From the NCBI GenBank assembly GCA_030159075.1, contig BROG01000291.1, positions 199,501-263,500 of the forward strand: 64,000 nt of DNA, given 5' to 3'. Both the position numbers and the translations under genes were made by a program. The notes beneath the pieces are model-generated. The model ran no database searches and was not told the origin of the DNA. It saw only the letters and a program-made list of their open reading frames with translations. Each line of letters opens with the position of its first letter. Position 1 is the first letter of the stretch. The DNA comes from Atrina japonica (lineage: Eukaryota > Mollusca > Bivalvia > Pterioida > Pinnidae). Shown here one piece after another: positions 9,160 to 22,557 of this stretch.

Positions 9160-12100
9160 ATATACTGTAGGTCTATACTGTATAACCTAGCTACATGTTG
9201 GTCTATACTGTATAACCTAGCTACATGTTGGTCTATACAATAACCTAGCTAAGGTCTAACTGTATAACCTAGCTACTGGATACTGTATATAACCTAGCTA
9301 CATTAGGTCTATAGTATAACCTAGCTACATGTAGGTAAGGTCTATACTGTATAACCTAGCTACATGTCTATACTGTATTAACCTAGCTACATGTAGGTCT
9401 ATATGTTATAACCTAGCTACAGGTCTATACTGTATATAACTAGCTACATGTAGGTCTATACTGTATATAACCTAGCTACATGTAGGTCTATACTTATATA
9501 ACCTAGGTACTATACTGTAGGTCTATACTGTAGGTCTTATATTAGGTCTATACTGTATAACCTAGCTATAAGGTCAATATAACACATGTTGGTCTATTAA
9601 CCTGTATATAACCTAGCTACCCCTACATGTTGGTCTATACTGTATATAACCTAGCATGTTGGTCTATACTTTATATAACCTAGTTACATGTTGGTCTATA
9701 CAGGTCTATACTGTATAACCTAGCTGTTGGTATTTATATAACCTAGCTACATGTTGGAATACTATATAACCTAGCTACATGTTGGTCTATACTGTATATA
9801 ACCGACATGTTGGTCTATACTACTAGCTACCTGTAGCTACAGGTCTATACTGTATATTAGATACATGTTGGTCTATACTGTATAACCTAGCTACATGTAG
9901 GTCTATACTGTATATAACCTAGCTACATGTTATTCTATACTGTTTATAACCTATCTACATGTAGGTCTATACTGTATATAACCTAGCTACATGTAGGTCT
10001 ATACTGTAGGTCTATACTGTATAACCTAGCTAAATGTTGGTCTATACTGTATATAACCTAGCTACATGTAGGTCTATACTGTATATAACCTAGCTACATG
10101 TAGGTCTATACTGTATAACCTAGCTACATGTTGGTCTATACTGTATATAACCTAGCTACATGTAGGTCTATACTGTATAACCTAGCTACATGTTGGTCTA
10201 TACTGTATATAACCTAGCTACATGTAGGTCTATACTGTATAACCTAGCTAAATGTTGGTCTATACTGTATATAACCTAGCTACATGTAGGTCTATACTGT
10301 ATATAACCTAGCTACATGTAGGTCTATACTGTATAACCTAGCTACATGTAGGTCTATACTGTATATAGCTACATGTAGGTCTTTATACTGTATATAACCT
10401 AGCTACATGTTGGTGTATAACCTAGCTACATGTAGGTCTATAACTGTATATAACCTAGCGTAGGTCTATACGTAGGTCTATACTGTATGAAATCTATACT
10501 GTATATAACCTAGCTACATGTTGGTCTATACTGTATATAACCTAGCTACATGTTGGTCTATACTGTATAACCTAGCTACATGTTGGTCTATACTGTATAT
10601 AACCTAGCTACATGTTGGTCTATACTTTATATAACCTAGTTACATGTTGGTCTATACTGTAGGTCTATACTGTATAACCTAGCTACATGTTGGTCTATAC
10701 TGTATATAACCTAGCTACATGTTGGTCTATACTGTATATAACCTAGCTACATGTTGGTCTATACTGTATAACCTAGCTACATGTTGGTCTATACTGTATA
10801 ACCTAGCTACAAACTAATAACCTTACATGTTGGTCTATACTGTATAACCTAGCTACATGTAGGTCTATACTGTATATAACCTAGCTACATGTTATTCTAT
10901 ACTGTTTATAACCTATCTACATGTAGGTCTATACTGTATATAACCTAGCTACATGTAGGTCTATACTGTATATAACCTAGCTACATGTAGGTCTATACTG
11001 TATAACCTAGCTACATGTAGGTCTATACTGTATATAACCTAGCTACATGTAGGTCTATACTGTATAACCTAGCTACATGTTGGTCTATACTGTATATAAC
11101 CTAGCTACATGTAGGTCTATACTGTATAACCTAGCTAAATGTTGGTCTATACTGTATATAACCTAGCTACATGTAGGTCTATACTGTATATAACCTAGCT
11201 ACATGTAGGTCTATACTGTATAACCTAGCTACATGTAGGTCTATACTGTATATAACCTAGCTACATGTAGGTCTATGTATATAACCTAGCTACATGTTGG
11301 GTCTATACTGTATAAGCTTAGCAACATGTTTGGTCTATATGTATATAACCTAGCTATAGGTATATATGCTACATGTAGGTCTATATACTCTACATGTAGG
11401 TCTATACTGTATATAACCTAGCTACATGTAGGTCTATACTGTATAACCTAGCTACATGTTGGTCTATACTGTATATAACCTAGCTACATGTAGGTCTATA
11501 CTGTATAACCTAGCTCTATACCTAGCTACATGTATACTGTATAAACCTACATGTAGGTCTATACTGTATAACCTAGTACATGTAGGTCTATACTGTACTG
11601 CTACATGTAGGTCTATACTGTAGCTACATGTTGGTCTGTTGGTCTATACTGTATATAACCTAGCTACATGTAGGTCTATACTGTATAACCTAGCTACATG
11701 TAGGTCTATACTGTAGGTCTATACTGTATAACCTAGCTACATGTTGGTCTATACTGTATATAACCTAGCTACATGTAGGTCTATACTGTATATGTAGGTC
11801 TGTATATAACCTAGCTACATGTAGGTCTATACTGTATATAACCTAGCTACATGTAGGTCTATACTGTATATAACCTAGCTCATGTAGGTCTATACTGTAG
11901 GTCTGTAGGTCTTATACTGTAGGTCCTATAAACCTAGCTACATTGTAGGTCTATGTATATAACCTAGCTACATGTTGGTCTATACTGTATATAAACCTAG
12001 CTACATGTTGGTCTATACTGTATAACCTACTACATGTTGGTCTATACTGTATAACCTAGCTACATGTTGGTCTATACTTTATATAACCTAGTTACATGTT

Positions 12101-14888
12101 GGTCTATACTGTAGGTCTACATAGCTAGTTGGTCTATACTGTATATAACCTAGCTACATGTTGGTCTATACTGTATATAACCTAGCTACATGTTGGTCTA
12201 TACATATATCCTAGCTTGTTGTCTATACTGTATAAACCTAGCTACATGTATACTGTATAAACCTAGCTACATGTTGGTCTATACTGTATATAACCTGATA
12301 CATGTTGGTCTATACTGTATAACCTAGCTACATGTAGGTCTATACTGTAGGTCTATACTGTATAACCTAGCTACATGTTGGTCTATACTGTATATAACCT
12401 AGCTACATGTTGGTCTATACTGTATAACCTAGCTACATGTTGGTCTATACTGTATATAACCTAGATACATGTTGGTCTATACTGTATAACCTACATGTTG
12501 GTCTATACTGTATAACCTAGCTTGTTGGTCTGTATATAACCTAGTACATGTTGGTCTATACTGTATAACCTAGCTACATGTAGGTCTTAGTATATAACTA
12601 GCTACATGTAGGTCTATACTGTAGGTCTATACTACTGCTAAATGTTGGTCTATACTATATAACCTAGCATAGGTCTATGTTGGTAGGTCTATACTGTATA
12701 ACCTAGCTACATGGGTCTATACTGTATATAACCTAGCTACATGTAGGTCTATACTGGTACATGTTGGTCTATACTGTATATAACCTAGCTACATGTAGGT
12801 CTACTGTATAACCTAGCTAAATGTTGGTCTATACATGTACTATACTGTATATAACCTAGCTACAGTAGGTCTATACTGTATAACCTAGTAGTAGGTCTAT
12901 ACTGTATATAACCTAATACATGTTGGTCTATACTGCTAGCTACATGTAGTCTATACTGGCTACTATATACTGTTTATAACCTATCTACATGTAGGTCTAT
13001 ACTGTATATAACCTCGCTAGTAGGTCTATACATGTAGGTCTATACTGTATAACTAGCTAAATGTTGGTCTATAACCTAGCTACATGTAGGTCTATACTGT
13101 ATAACCTAGCTACATGTAGGTCTATACTGTATAACCTAGCTACATAGGTCTATACTGTATATAACCATAGCTACATGTAGGTCTATACTGTATAAACCTA
13201 GCTACATGGTCTATACTGTATATAACCTAGCTACATGTAGGTCTATACTGTATAACCTAGGTTGGTCTATACTAGCTACATGTAGGTCTATACCTAGCTA
13301 CATAAGGTCTAGTATTAACCTAGCTATGTAGGTCTATACTGTATATAACCTAGCTACATGTAGGTATATAACTAGCTATGTTGGTCTACTGTATAACCTA
13401 GCTACATGTAGGTCTATACATAACCTAGTACATGGTCTATACTGTAGGTCTATACTGTATAACCTAGCTAAATGTTGGTCTATACTGTATAACCTAGCTA
13501 CATGTAGGTCTATACTGTATATAACCTAGCTACATGTTGGTCTATACTGTATAACCTAGCTACATGTAGGTCTATACTGTATATAACCTAGCTACATGTA
13601 GGTCTATACTGTAGGTCTATACTGTATAACCTAGCTACATGTTGGTCTATACTGTATATAACCTAGCTACATGTAGGTCTATACTGTATATAACCTAGCT
13701 GGTCTATACTGTATAACCTAGCTACATGTAGGTCTATACTGTATAACCTAGCTGCATGTAGGTCTATACTGTATATAACCTAGCTACATGTTGGTCTATA
13801 CTGTATAACCTAGCTACATGTAGGTCTATACTGTAGGTCTATACTGTATAACTGTACATGTTGGTCTATACTGTATATAACCTAGCTACATGTTGGTCTA
13901 TACTGTATATAACCTAGCTACATGTTGGTCTATACTGTATAACCCTAGCTACATGTAGGTCTATACTGTATATAACCTAGCTACATGTAGGTCTATACTT
14001 AACCTAGCTACATGTAGGTCTATACTGTATAGCTACATGTTGGGTCTATACTGTAACCTAGCTACATGTAGGTCTATACTGTACTAGCTATAGGTCTATA
14101 CTGTATATAACCTAGCTACATGTTGGTCTATACTATATTATAACCTAGCTACATGTTGGTCTACTGTATAACCTAGCTACATATAATACCTAGCTAGCTA
14201 CATGTATACTGTAGGTCTTATACTGTATAACCTACTGGTCTATAACTGTATATAACTAGCTACATGTTGTCTATACTGTAGGTCTATACTGTATAACCTG
14301 CTTGTTGGTCTTCGCTTATATGTAGGTCTATACTGTATAACCTAGCTACATGTTGGTCTATACTGTATATAACTAGCTACATGTTGGTCTATATATAACC
14401 TAGCTACATGTTGGTCTATAACCTAGCTACATGTATACTGTAACCTAGCTACATGTAGGTCTATATGTTATACTATTTATAACCTAGCTACATGTTGGTC
14501 TATACTGTATATAACCTAGTACATGTAGGTCTATACTGTAGGTCTATACTGTATAACCTAGTACATGGTCTATACTGTATAACCTAATGTAGGTCTATAC
14601 CTAGCTACATGTTGGTCTATATACCTAGCTACATGTAGATCTATACTGTATAACCTAGCTACATGTTGGTTCTATACTGTATATAACCTAGTACATAGGT
14701 CTACCTAGCTACATGTTGGTCGTATATAACCTAGGTCTATACTAGTACATGTAGGTCTATACTGTATATAACCTAGCTACATGTTGGTCTATACTTTAGG
14801 TCTATACTGTATAACCTAGCTACATGTAGGTCTATACTGTATATAACCTAGCTACATGTTGGTCTATGCTGTATATAACCTAGCTACA
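9160..14888. repeat. Large AT-rich satellite, about 30-32 bp unit
   Basis: About 5.7 kb of tandem repeats. The unit is GGTCTATACTGTATATAACC followed by TAGCTACATGTA or TAGCTACATGTT. Two length classes differ by one TA (TGTATAACC or TGTATATAACC). The parts 9840-11280 and 13480-13960 are regular; 9240-9840 and 11280-14750 hold many truncated or fused units. Rare variants recur at similar spacing: TTATTCTATACTGTTTATAA at about 9930 and 10892, and ACTTTATATAACCTAGTTAC at about 9669, 10625 and 12077. The first two intervals are near 960 bp, suggesting a higher-order repeat. It fills the region upstream of EMC1. Confidence 0.97.
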
Positions 14889-17764
14889 TTTTAATTCTGG
14901 TTTTACGGTGCACTGGATTGATGGAACACGCATTTGTTTTTGCAATCACTGCATCAGTTATCATGCATTGTAAATTGTAAATATATACTAACATATTTTA
15001 GTTATTATGTAAATCTGCCTCCCAAACATTATGAATTAGGCAGATTTTTATCTTTATTTGAAAAAATTCGCATTTTGAAAAAAAAAATGCATTCTCGTAC
15101 ATTGAATTTACATCTGTTACCAAAATATGTATGAGGCTTGCGGCGCTATATTGCGGTAGTATTACAATATAATGCCGCAACGGTGCATCAATATCTTTTT
15201 CGTATGCAAATTAGTTTTCTGTCACTATTTTGCGGCGCCTATTCTAGCATTATCTTGTGGCGCTATTTTCAATAATTTTGGCGTTATCTTGTGGTGTTAC
15301 TCAGGAACTATTTTGTGGCCCTATTCTGGCAATGTTTGTTCGCGGTATCCCGACACTATTTCAGTGTTATTTACTGTTCATTTAACACATTCTACAGGTT
15401 ACACCTACATGTGCTAATGTGTAGCAAATATTCTAATGTTAATTTACAATTTGATAAAGAGATACGTCTTATTTATATCAATGTAGCTACATGCATATTG
15501 TACTAAAATGTTAAAAATAATAAAATTACCATTACCGGTTTAAAATATCCACTGATTTCCACCTTCAGTTTATGATCCACATGCAAATAGCTCTTTCAAA
15601 CAGTTCATCTTTTAACAGCATTATTAAAATATTAGATTATTACTACATATATTTGTTCACCTGTTTTCTTAATAATCACAGATTGACAGAATGAAATTTT
15701 TACTGCATTGATGGCAAATATTATATTCCATTTCCATCAAACGAACTTTAATCACTTGAATTCATACTTCTTCAACACTGTTGCAACTTCTAAATGTTGT
15801 GGTCATTTGAGGCATCATGCGATCAGATAAGAATTAAACTTGGGATAGGCTCATGAATAGCGATTTGAACAAAAAATAGAATTGCGTTATACAGATCCAT
15901 TCGAAGGCATTTGAAAAAAATACAGCCAATTAGATATGAAAAGATATTGAAAGTTATAAAAAGTTCTGAAATGAAATAGAGATAGCCCAAACCCTTCACT
16001 AAACCTAATTATAATACTAAATAGGCCTTCGGTACGAATTCCAAAAGCAGGCCTGTGGGATGGGGTGAACTTTCCCCGAGAAAACTGACTGAGCAAAAAC
16101 AAAGAGGCATTTGCTTTCCAAGGGGTCTTAGTATTTATGTCCCCTTTAAAATGTGGGGCAAGTCCTTGCTTTTTCCAATTTCTCAATGAGAAGTTTTGAC
16201 TCTGCCTCAGAGAACTAGAGAGGGGCTGATCGTCGTTGTTACGGTCACGTTCCTGGCCAGTTCAAATGAATTTGTTGTATAAACAAACTACATGTATAAA
16301 TGATAACTATTGAAAATGGACACACCAAGTGGGTAATGCGGGAGGGAATCCGACTCATTTTGGAAGCTTCTGGCTAAGAAAGTCGCTTCCGGTCCAAAAT
16401 AGCATAAACTGGCCCTTATTGCATGGTTTAATTATTTACGAGTTTCAGTTAAATTTTCCATCCCCTCTGGATCCGATTCCGTTCCTCTCAGTTAAAATTT
16501 CGTTCGTATTTCAGCTCAAGAAAGCCAAACATTTTCTTTTATTTTCGTTATTACATATTTTCTCAGCAGGTATGAAGATGATAATTTGAAAGCAATATTT
16601 GCTTTGGATAAATATTATACAATTTGTTCGTCGGTTATTTTATGTTGTAGGTCGAAAACATGTATCCGTCGATGACATCCAATTCTTTACTAAGAAAAAT
16701 TACTTTTGTGTTTAGTCAAAATATTCTGTTGGCACCCCCAAAATATATTTACGCACCGGTCCCTCTTTGAAAATTCTTGGATCCGCCCTTGTTTCCACTG
16801 CAATAGATAAATTAGCGTGCGAGATATATAATTTAGTCATTTATATAACTTCCCGTAGGTTATAAATATCCGAAGTATATTAGAATAATGCATTTTGTCC
16901 TAATTATGGACCACACAACAAATTTATGATGCAATCTGAATTACAACTAACTTTCGCGGCCGTTTAATTTTCGCGAACTAGAAAAATATCTTATAAAATT
17001 GCCTCGGCGCACGTCGAAAGTGTTGTTGAGAATTACGAAACTGCATATTTTGAATACCTCAGTTACACTGGAGTATTTACTATCTGTGTATGAGAGGGGG
17101 TAATCGTATTGTTTACATCAAACAAAGCTATAAAAACACAAGCCAACCGACTTTATATACAACACCCAAGCATGCGTATGCTTGGTAGGCTACTTTCCTG
17201 AATGTGGATTGCCAAAGTGGGTGTTTCGGTATTGATATACATATATTTCGGAATTCCGACACTGAAATCAAAACATACAAATATATTTAATTTTTTCCCG
17301 CGATTCGTTAGTAATGCGGAAAAATATCATATAAGCGATTCCGGAATAAAATATATTCGTGTGTTATTTATGGTCGAATGGTTAGACCAATCGGGTGTAG
17401 GGAAATGCATGATTTTCAACAGGTGTAAGGAATTGGTCATTCTCTAGCCGCCACGGTAAGAGTACATATAATATTAAAGCTCAACTTATTTTTGTTATTG
17501 ATGTACAGATATATTGCCCAGTTTCAAATAATTTTTGTTCCAAAAATGCTTTTTTATCTCTTTCTCTGGGCTTGTAAAACGTGTTATTAACGTATGTATT
17601 GCGTAATTATAAGGGTATATCATCAAAACTTGAATTGATTACGGCCATGGAAATAATTAATGCTTTGTCAATTTTGCTTAAAAAGAAAATGTATTTGATA
17701 ATCAAATAAATATACTGGCATCCATTTGCCGTGGCGGACTGCCAGCAAAATGTTATTTGCTGCC
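14889..17764. other. Intergenic, no gene supported
   Basis: Short open frames on both strands (up to 99 codons) lack recognisable motifs, good splice context or mutual support. A degenerate cluster of TTGCGGCGCTAT-like words lies at 15135-15350. A fragment near 16730-16800 (CGGTCCCTCTTTGAAAATTC, then GGATCCGCCCTTG) has a counterpart at about 39945-40020 and is probably an old repeat. Otherwise I see nothing. Confidence 0.6.
15135..15350. repeat. Degenerate GCGGCGCTAT repeats with a small hairpin
   Basis: The words GCGGCGCTAT, GCGGCGCCTATTCTAGCATT, TGTGGCGCTATTTTC and TGTGGCCCTATTCTGGCAAT recur at 25-35 bp spacing. TTGCGG at about 15152 can pair with CCGCAA at about 15175 across a short loop. 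The origin is unknown. Confidence 0.5.
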
Positions 17765-19285
17765 AAAATTTTGAAATTATTATGGACGCATATAAGAGTA
17801 CGCCATATGTTGGGCTAAGAAAGATATCGAACTTGATATTCTTTCAGAGTGGATAAAGTTGATCAGTAATGTTCTTAAACGAAGAATTCGACGACTGAAA
17901 CATTCTGTCAACACAAAACACAGTTCAGTTTTTCGTTACCCTGATGTTGTCAAAGAACTTTTCCGCCTCCAAGAAAAATTTCATCATCGTCCCTGCTGAC
18001 AAAGCATCTAAAAACTTCACATTTGCCTGCAAGCGATACTACTTCAGCATTCTACAAGAGGAACTTGGACTCAATACACTTCCTGGAAACCCAACATACA
18101 CTCCCACCGATTTCTCTACCTCTGAAGTGTTAGATAATTATAAATCCGTTCTCACAGCGTTTGGAATACCCACAAGTGACGCGGAGCTTGAATTGCAATA
18201 CATTTATTGGATTCCAAAGATGCACAAAAATCCCTATAAACACCGATTCATTGCGGGGTCATCTAAGTGCTCCACCAAGCCTTTGTCTATTTTACTCACC
18301 AAACTTCTTACACATATTAAACAAGGTCTTCCGAAGTACTGTACAACGACCTTATCAAGAAGCGGAGTCAATCAGATGTGGATCCTATAGAATTCAAAAG
18401 AATTGTTGGAACATTCAAAGTCTCCAAATTTCAAACATATTACAAGCATCAATTCTTTTGATTTTTCGACCCTTTACACAACATTTATTATACAAAACTC
18501 CTTTGTATACGAAAAATGGAAATCGCAGATATAAATATTTAGTGTTAGTTCATGAGGAACCTTATTTTTTGAAGGAACACTCGGATTCCAATAACACTGA
18601 GAACGATATTATCAAGATGCTGGGGTTTTTGGTGTACAACATATTCGTGATTTTTGCGGGAAAAGTTTTCCAACAGATTGTCGGCATTTCAATGGGTACC
18701 AATTGTGCACCTCGTTTGGCTGACATCTTTTTGTATTCATATGAAGCGGAATTTATACAATCTCTGCTCTCCAAAGGAAACAAACAGTTAGCATCTCGGT
18801 TCAATTTTACTTACAGGTATATCGATGTCGTCCTGTCCATAAATAATTCAGAATTTCAGAATTACCTCAACCAGATAAAGCCTGTTGAGCTAGAGATCAA
18901 TGAGACGACAGAGAGCTTACCTAGATTTACTCCTATCGATTGGAAAGGACGGTCAACTTCACACCTCTCTTTATGACAAACACGACGATTTCATTTTCCA
19001 TATCACGAACTTCCCATTTCTAAGCAGTAATATTCCATCTTCTCCTGTCTATGGCGTTTTCATTTCACAACTTATACTTTATGCCAGGGCATGCTCTTCT
19101 TATGAATGTTTTAGTCTGAGAGCGAAACGACTCGTCAATGAACTACTTACACAAGGTTACGTTGTTGAACGCTTGAAATCGTCATTTAAGAAGTTTTATG
19201 GTCGATACGGGGATCTTCTTAAACATTATGAAGTCCCCCTTTCAATAATATTAGATAGTATTCTGGAGCACGGCCACAGACAGTG
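17765..19285 (+). pseudogene. Penelope-like element reverse transcriptase, copy A (decayed)
   Basis: Remnant of a Penelope-like retroelement reverse transcriptase. In order: QNFEIIMDAY, then WAKKDIELDILSEWIKLIS (17815-17870), then after a frameshift VPADKASKNFTFACKRYY and YIYWIPKMHKNPYKHRFIAG (17944-18390). A stop follows NQMWIL, where copy B continues. Later blocks are QQIVGISMGTNCAPRLADIF, YRYIDVVLSINN, then IPSSPVYGVFISQLILYARA and KKFYGRYGDLLKHYEV. The catalytic YxDD box has become YIDV, losing one aspartate. With at least three frame changes and a stop, this copy cannot make active enzyme. No GIY-YIG endonuclease domain follows; the frame closes about 25 codons after FKKFYGRYGD. The family assignment comes from the block order and the VPADKA motif; a database search would settle the subclade. 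Confidence 0.85.
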
Positions 19286-19520
19286 ACTCCCTTTCGCCAA
19301 TCGGGCTTTTCACCGAACTTGACCTCTTCATCAAACTTGACCTTTTCACCGAATTTAACCCGTTTATCGTACTAGAAAGGTTTCCATGAAACATTTGCGA
19401 CGGGTGTGGCATGCCAGCAGAGGACGTTGACTCCTTCCGGACACCTGGTCCTATCCCATTTGGGATTCGCAATTGTTCTTCATGTTGAGACCATTGCACA
19501 TCTACACTAGGGTAAATCCA
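19286..19520 (+). mobile_element. 3' non-coding module of Penelope-like copy A
   Basis: It starts with three imperfect copies of a CACCGAACTTGACC-like word (19307-19360). Next comes GCGACGGGTGTGGCATGCCA, then AGAGGACGTTGACTCCTTCC and CACCTGGTCCTATCCCA. The last blocks match, in the same order, the 3' module of copy B (GGCGGGTGTGACC, GACAGGGGATGCTTACTCC, CACCTAATCCCA). Such a shared 3' end suggests a conserved part of the element rather than flanking DNA. Confidence 0.7.
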
Positions 19521-21260
19521 AAAGATCATGCAAAGCGGATCAAACCAATAATTATTCATAACAAAAACAGTTTTATAAAATTTTTATTTCATTATACATT
19601 TTTGGACATTTTATAATTATTAACCTGAACTGCATGAAGTTCAAGTTTTAGATATAAATCATTATGCTGAATTTTGAAATAGGAAAATACATCACAATTA
19701 CATATTCATGTATCTTATTTCTTATTTGATTACTTACAGCTTAATGTGCATTTATTTACTTAACTGTTTGTTAGAACAGGTGTCACTAACACTGAACAAT
19801 AGAGATACCTTTGTCTTTATCTAAGGCTTATACTAATTGACCTATTGTCTACTTTCCTGTTAAGAAATCTTACATTCCTTATATGTTTATTCTTCAGATT
19901 AAAAGTGATTGTTTAATGTAAATCATATTCTAAATGTAAAAGACATCTTAATCGGTCTATACATTTTATATACTTTTGTACAACTTGTGTTTGTCAGTTG
20001 GAGTCAGACTTTCATACTGACAAGATCCAGCTAATTGTTGTAATAAATTGTTATATCGTGCAGCTACGTCTTTGGGAGTTAAGTGCAAGGAATGAGACTA
20101 CATGCAGTCTTGACTTGGTTCCACGGTATACAATTGCAGCCAGACGCAACTCGGTAAAGAGGGACTTACTGTGACGCGCACAGTCACATCACATACATAC
20201 TAACTACGGCAACTTTACATTATTACCACCGCATTCCCCCGGTGAATCGTAATCTTTATTTTAAACAAAACTTGTCAAAAGGAAGAACCATCCCTTTAAC
20301 TGGAAGTGGTGCTACCCGTATTTTTCTCTGAAGTTGCATACTATTATATACGTACCACAACGGAAGGAACAACTCGGAAAAAGGGTCCATATCATGTTTC
20401 CCTATACGAACTGTTGAGTTACTTGTTTGATATTAGTCAGAAAATCCTCTTTACCAGATTGTCCAATGGTTATACATACATGTAGCATTGGATTCTCATT
20501 TGGGTATGGCCATTACACTGAGGACGCTTTTAATCAATGACACCTTAAACCACCCAAGTTTTTTCCAGAAGTTGCATGTTTGATAAACGCAATGATATAT
20601 TATAGATCTACCTGACGATACCCAGAAAATGTTTTCATGAAACTTTAAATTGCTTAAGCAATTCAAACACCCCAATATAGCCTATACGTGATAGTGTGTT
20701 ACACAAAAAGTAAGAAACCCATACGCAAAAGGAATGTAGCTTCAGTTAATTTATTACTATGAGTAATTTGAACGTGCCGTCGTAATAAGAATGTATCCGA
20801 ATTTTACCGAACTTCGAAATGTTTTTAAAAATATCAAACCTAATAATATTTTTTAGATAGTAAGTGTCAACAATATATCATGTTTCCACTTTTGATTTAC
20901 CAGGGGTTTTACCAAAAAGTGGAAAAACCATGATAAATACATACATTTTATTGATTCAATATACATTAATGGATAGGCCAAAATCTCAACATGGGTAGCA
21001 TAGGTGTTTAAGAACCGTCCTATCAGACTGGTATTCTTTATATCTTTGTAACATACAAATTTACATCTTCTTAAGTAAAATGTTTTGAATTAATCCGATC
21101 AGAATGAGTGTTTGCAATTTGGTATCATGAGAATATCCATACACTTTATTGGTAGGTGATCATTTTTGATCCCAAACAAAAGAAGTGACGCATACCAGAT
21201 CTAATACGTCTGAACCATCTTCGTATCCGGGAACGTTCTTTCTTGTATACCTAAAAATGT

Positions 21261-21264
<4 letters not shown>
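19521..21264. other. Intergenic, no gene supported
   Basis: AT-rich sequence with no open frame of note and no clear repeat. A weak inverted pair surrounds about 20880-20935 (CATGTTTCCACTTTT, then AAAAAGTGGAAAAACCATG). Nothing else is supported. Confidence 0.6.

Positions 21265-21352
<88 letters not shown>
21265..21352. repeat. (TA)n microsatellite
   Basis: About 88 bp of uninterrupted TA. The IYIYIY open frames across it on both strands are artefacts of the dinucleotide. Confidence 0.98.
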
Positions 21353-21354
<2 letters not shown>

Positions 21355-21709
21355 CAAGCTCCACGAAGATGGCGGCCATACTGTTTACATCAACTGTATC
21401 TTTTACGGTTGTATCCTTATTTTCTCTAATATTTACTTCTTCACAGAGACTCGTGTCCTTACCATCATTGCCATCAACGTCATTCTCTATTGCCTTGCCA
21501 ACATCCACTTTGTCGTCGAACCTGTCCTTGACGGTTATTTTTTTATTATCATTAAGATCCGTAAATTTATTGTCATCTTCATTTTTTACATCTCCCTCAC
21601 TAGTAACAATGATGGCTTCATCGCCAACTTTGTCATCGCTTTCATCAAATGTACCGTCGTCCTTAACGAGAGTCATTGATTTTCTTACATGTTTACTTTT
21701 GCCTTTTGT
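21353..21709 (-). CDS. Candidate acidic exon of unknown function
   Basis: A minus-strand open frame of about 119 codons before it runs into the TA repeat. It is hydrophilic and strongly acidic (for example [20 protein letters not shown], then [18 protein letters not shown]). A good acceptor, TTTTTGTTTCAG, lies just upstream at 21710-21721. No donor can be identified, because the frame enters the microsatellite. It could be a terminal exon, a pseudogene fragment or chance. The complementary frame is a low-complexity Ser/Thr/Leu sequence and is less likely to be real. No family recognised. Confidence 0.3.
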
Positions 21710-21742
21710 CTGAAACAAAAACATAGGTGCATACTGAGGAAA

Positions 21743-21967
21743 TCATGTTTCGAAAATTCTTGGCATGTACGATTTTTTGGCAAATATACTGAATGCTGGC
21801 ATCGTGAATACTGTTGCCACTGCTGGTGGACCGTTTGAGTCCCCGAGGGTATACATAAACCTAGTACCTGGTATTTCGATACCAGCTGATAATCTTATAC
21901 TAAAGTAATATTTGGCACTGATAACACCATTTAAAATTCTAAATTTTTCTAAAGCTAACATAGCCAT
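21743..21967 (-). CDS. Candidate short ORF of unknown function
   Basis: A 74-codon minus-strand frame that contains KYYFSIRLSAGIEIPGTRFM and PPAVATVFTMPAFSIFAKKS. Its composition looks protein-like, and it lies just upstream of the acidic frame at 21353-21709. The gap to that acceptor is only about 30 bp, too short for a normal intron, and the stop after PRIFET argues against a direct fusion. It may be a relic of a gene or of a processed copy. Not recognised. Confidence 0.25.
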   Translation of the reverse strand: MAMLALEKFRILNGVISAKYYFSIRLSAGIEIPGTRFMYTLGDSNGPPAVATVFTMPAFSIFAKKSYMPRIFET

Positions 21968-22557
21968 CTTTTTGCAGTGGTCACTCTTTGACTGATTTTG
22001 GCTATACGTTTAGATATATTATTTGGCCTTGTCTGATATCACTATCTCTTTAGAAAAACTAGTTAAAATTGTAGCTCAACTGATGACGATCGTCTTGAGC
22101 ATTATAACTTTGGTATTATGTTTATAATATTTCTATACTTGTAGAAGAGCAGCTTTAAAAATGGTATGAACTATTTTGTGAATTTCATGAAATTCAGAAT
22201 TCGGATAAATGCATGCCCCAATGTCATATCATTCGTATCTCGTCATGTTTCGAATCTCATTAACTTTTATTTTGTCCTTTATTGAATTACCATAGAATTA
22301 CATGAAATTTACCCTGATAATAATGTATTTCAATTTTAGGGACAAATAAACAGAAAATAAACGCCCACCTTCTGCTTCTCAGAAACTGGTCTCTTCTTTT
22401 TCATAAATATTTTCCTGGTCATTCCCTTTAAATAAAGAGATAAATAAATCCATTTTATGTCTATTACTCTGATTCTTGTGTATACACTGAAGGAACAAAT
22501 CAATATACACCGATGGTATATAGTACAGCTTATTATTAAATATCTAGTTACAGTGGA
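21968..22557. other. Intergenic, no gene supported
   Basis: AT-rich, with no open frame and no repeat that I can tie to another place in the window. Confidence 0.55.

Noticed and set aside
9160..14888. CRISPR-like array
   Set aside because: Units are contiguous, with no unique spacers, and the context is eukaryotic.
15887..16589. Frames of 86-99 codons (MRNWKKQGLAPHFKG..., MGNAGGNPTHFGSFW...)
   Set aside because: No recognisable motif, no supporting splice sites, and no partner exon nearby.
20040..20230. Small structured RNA near GGGACTTACTGTGACGCGCACAG
   Set aside because: It resembles no snRNA, 5S or tRNA that I know, and I could not draw a stable conserved fold.
21160..21713. Plus-strand frames with IYIYIY and a Ser/Thr/Leu-rich tail
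   Set aside because: The first half is the TA microsatellite; the second is the complement of a more plausible acidic frame and looks like low-complexity shadow.
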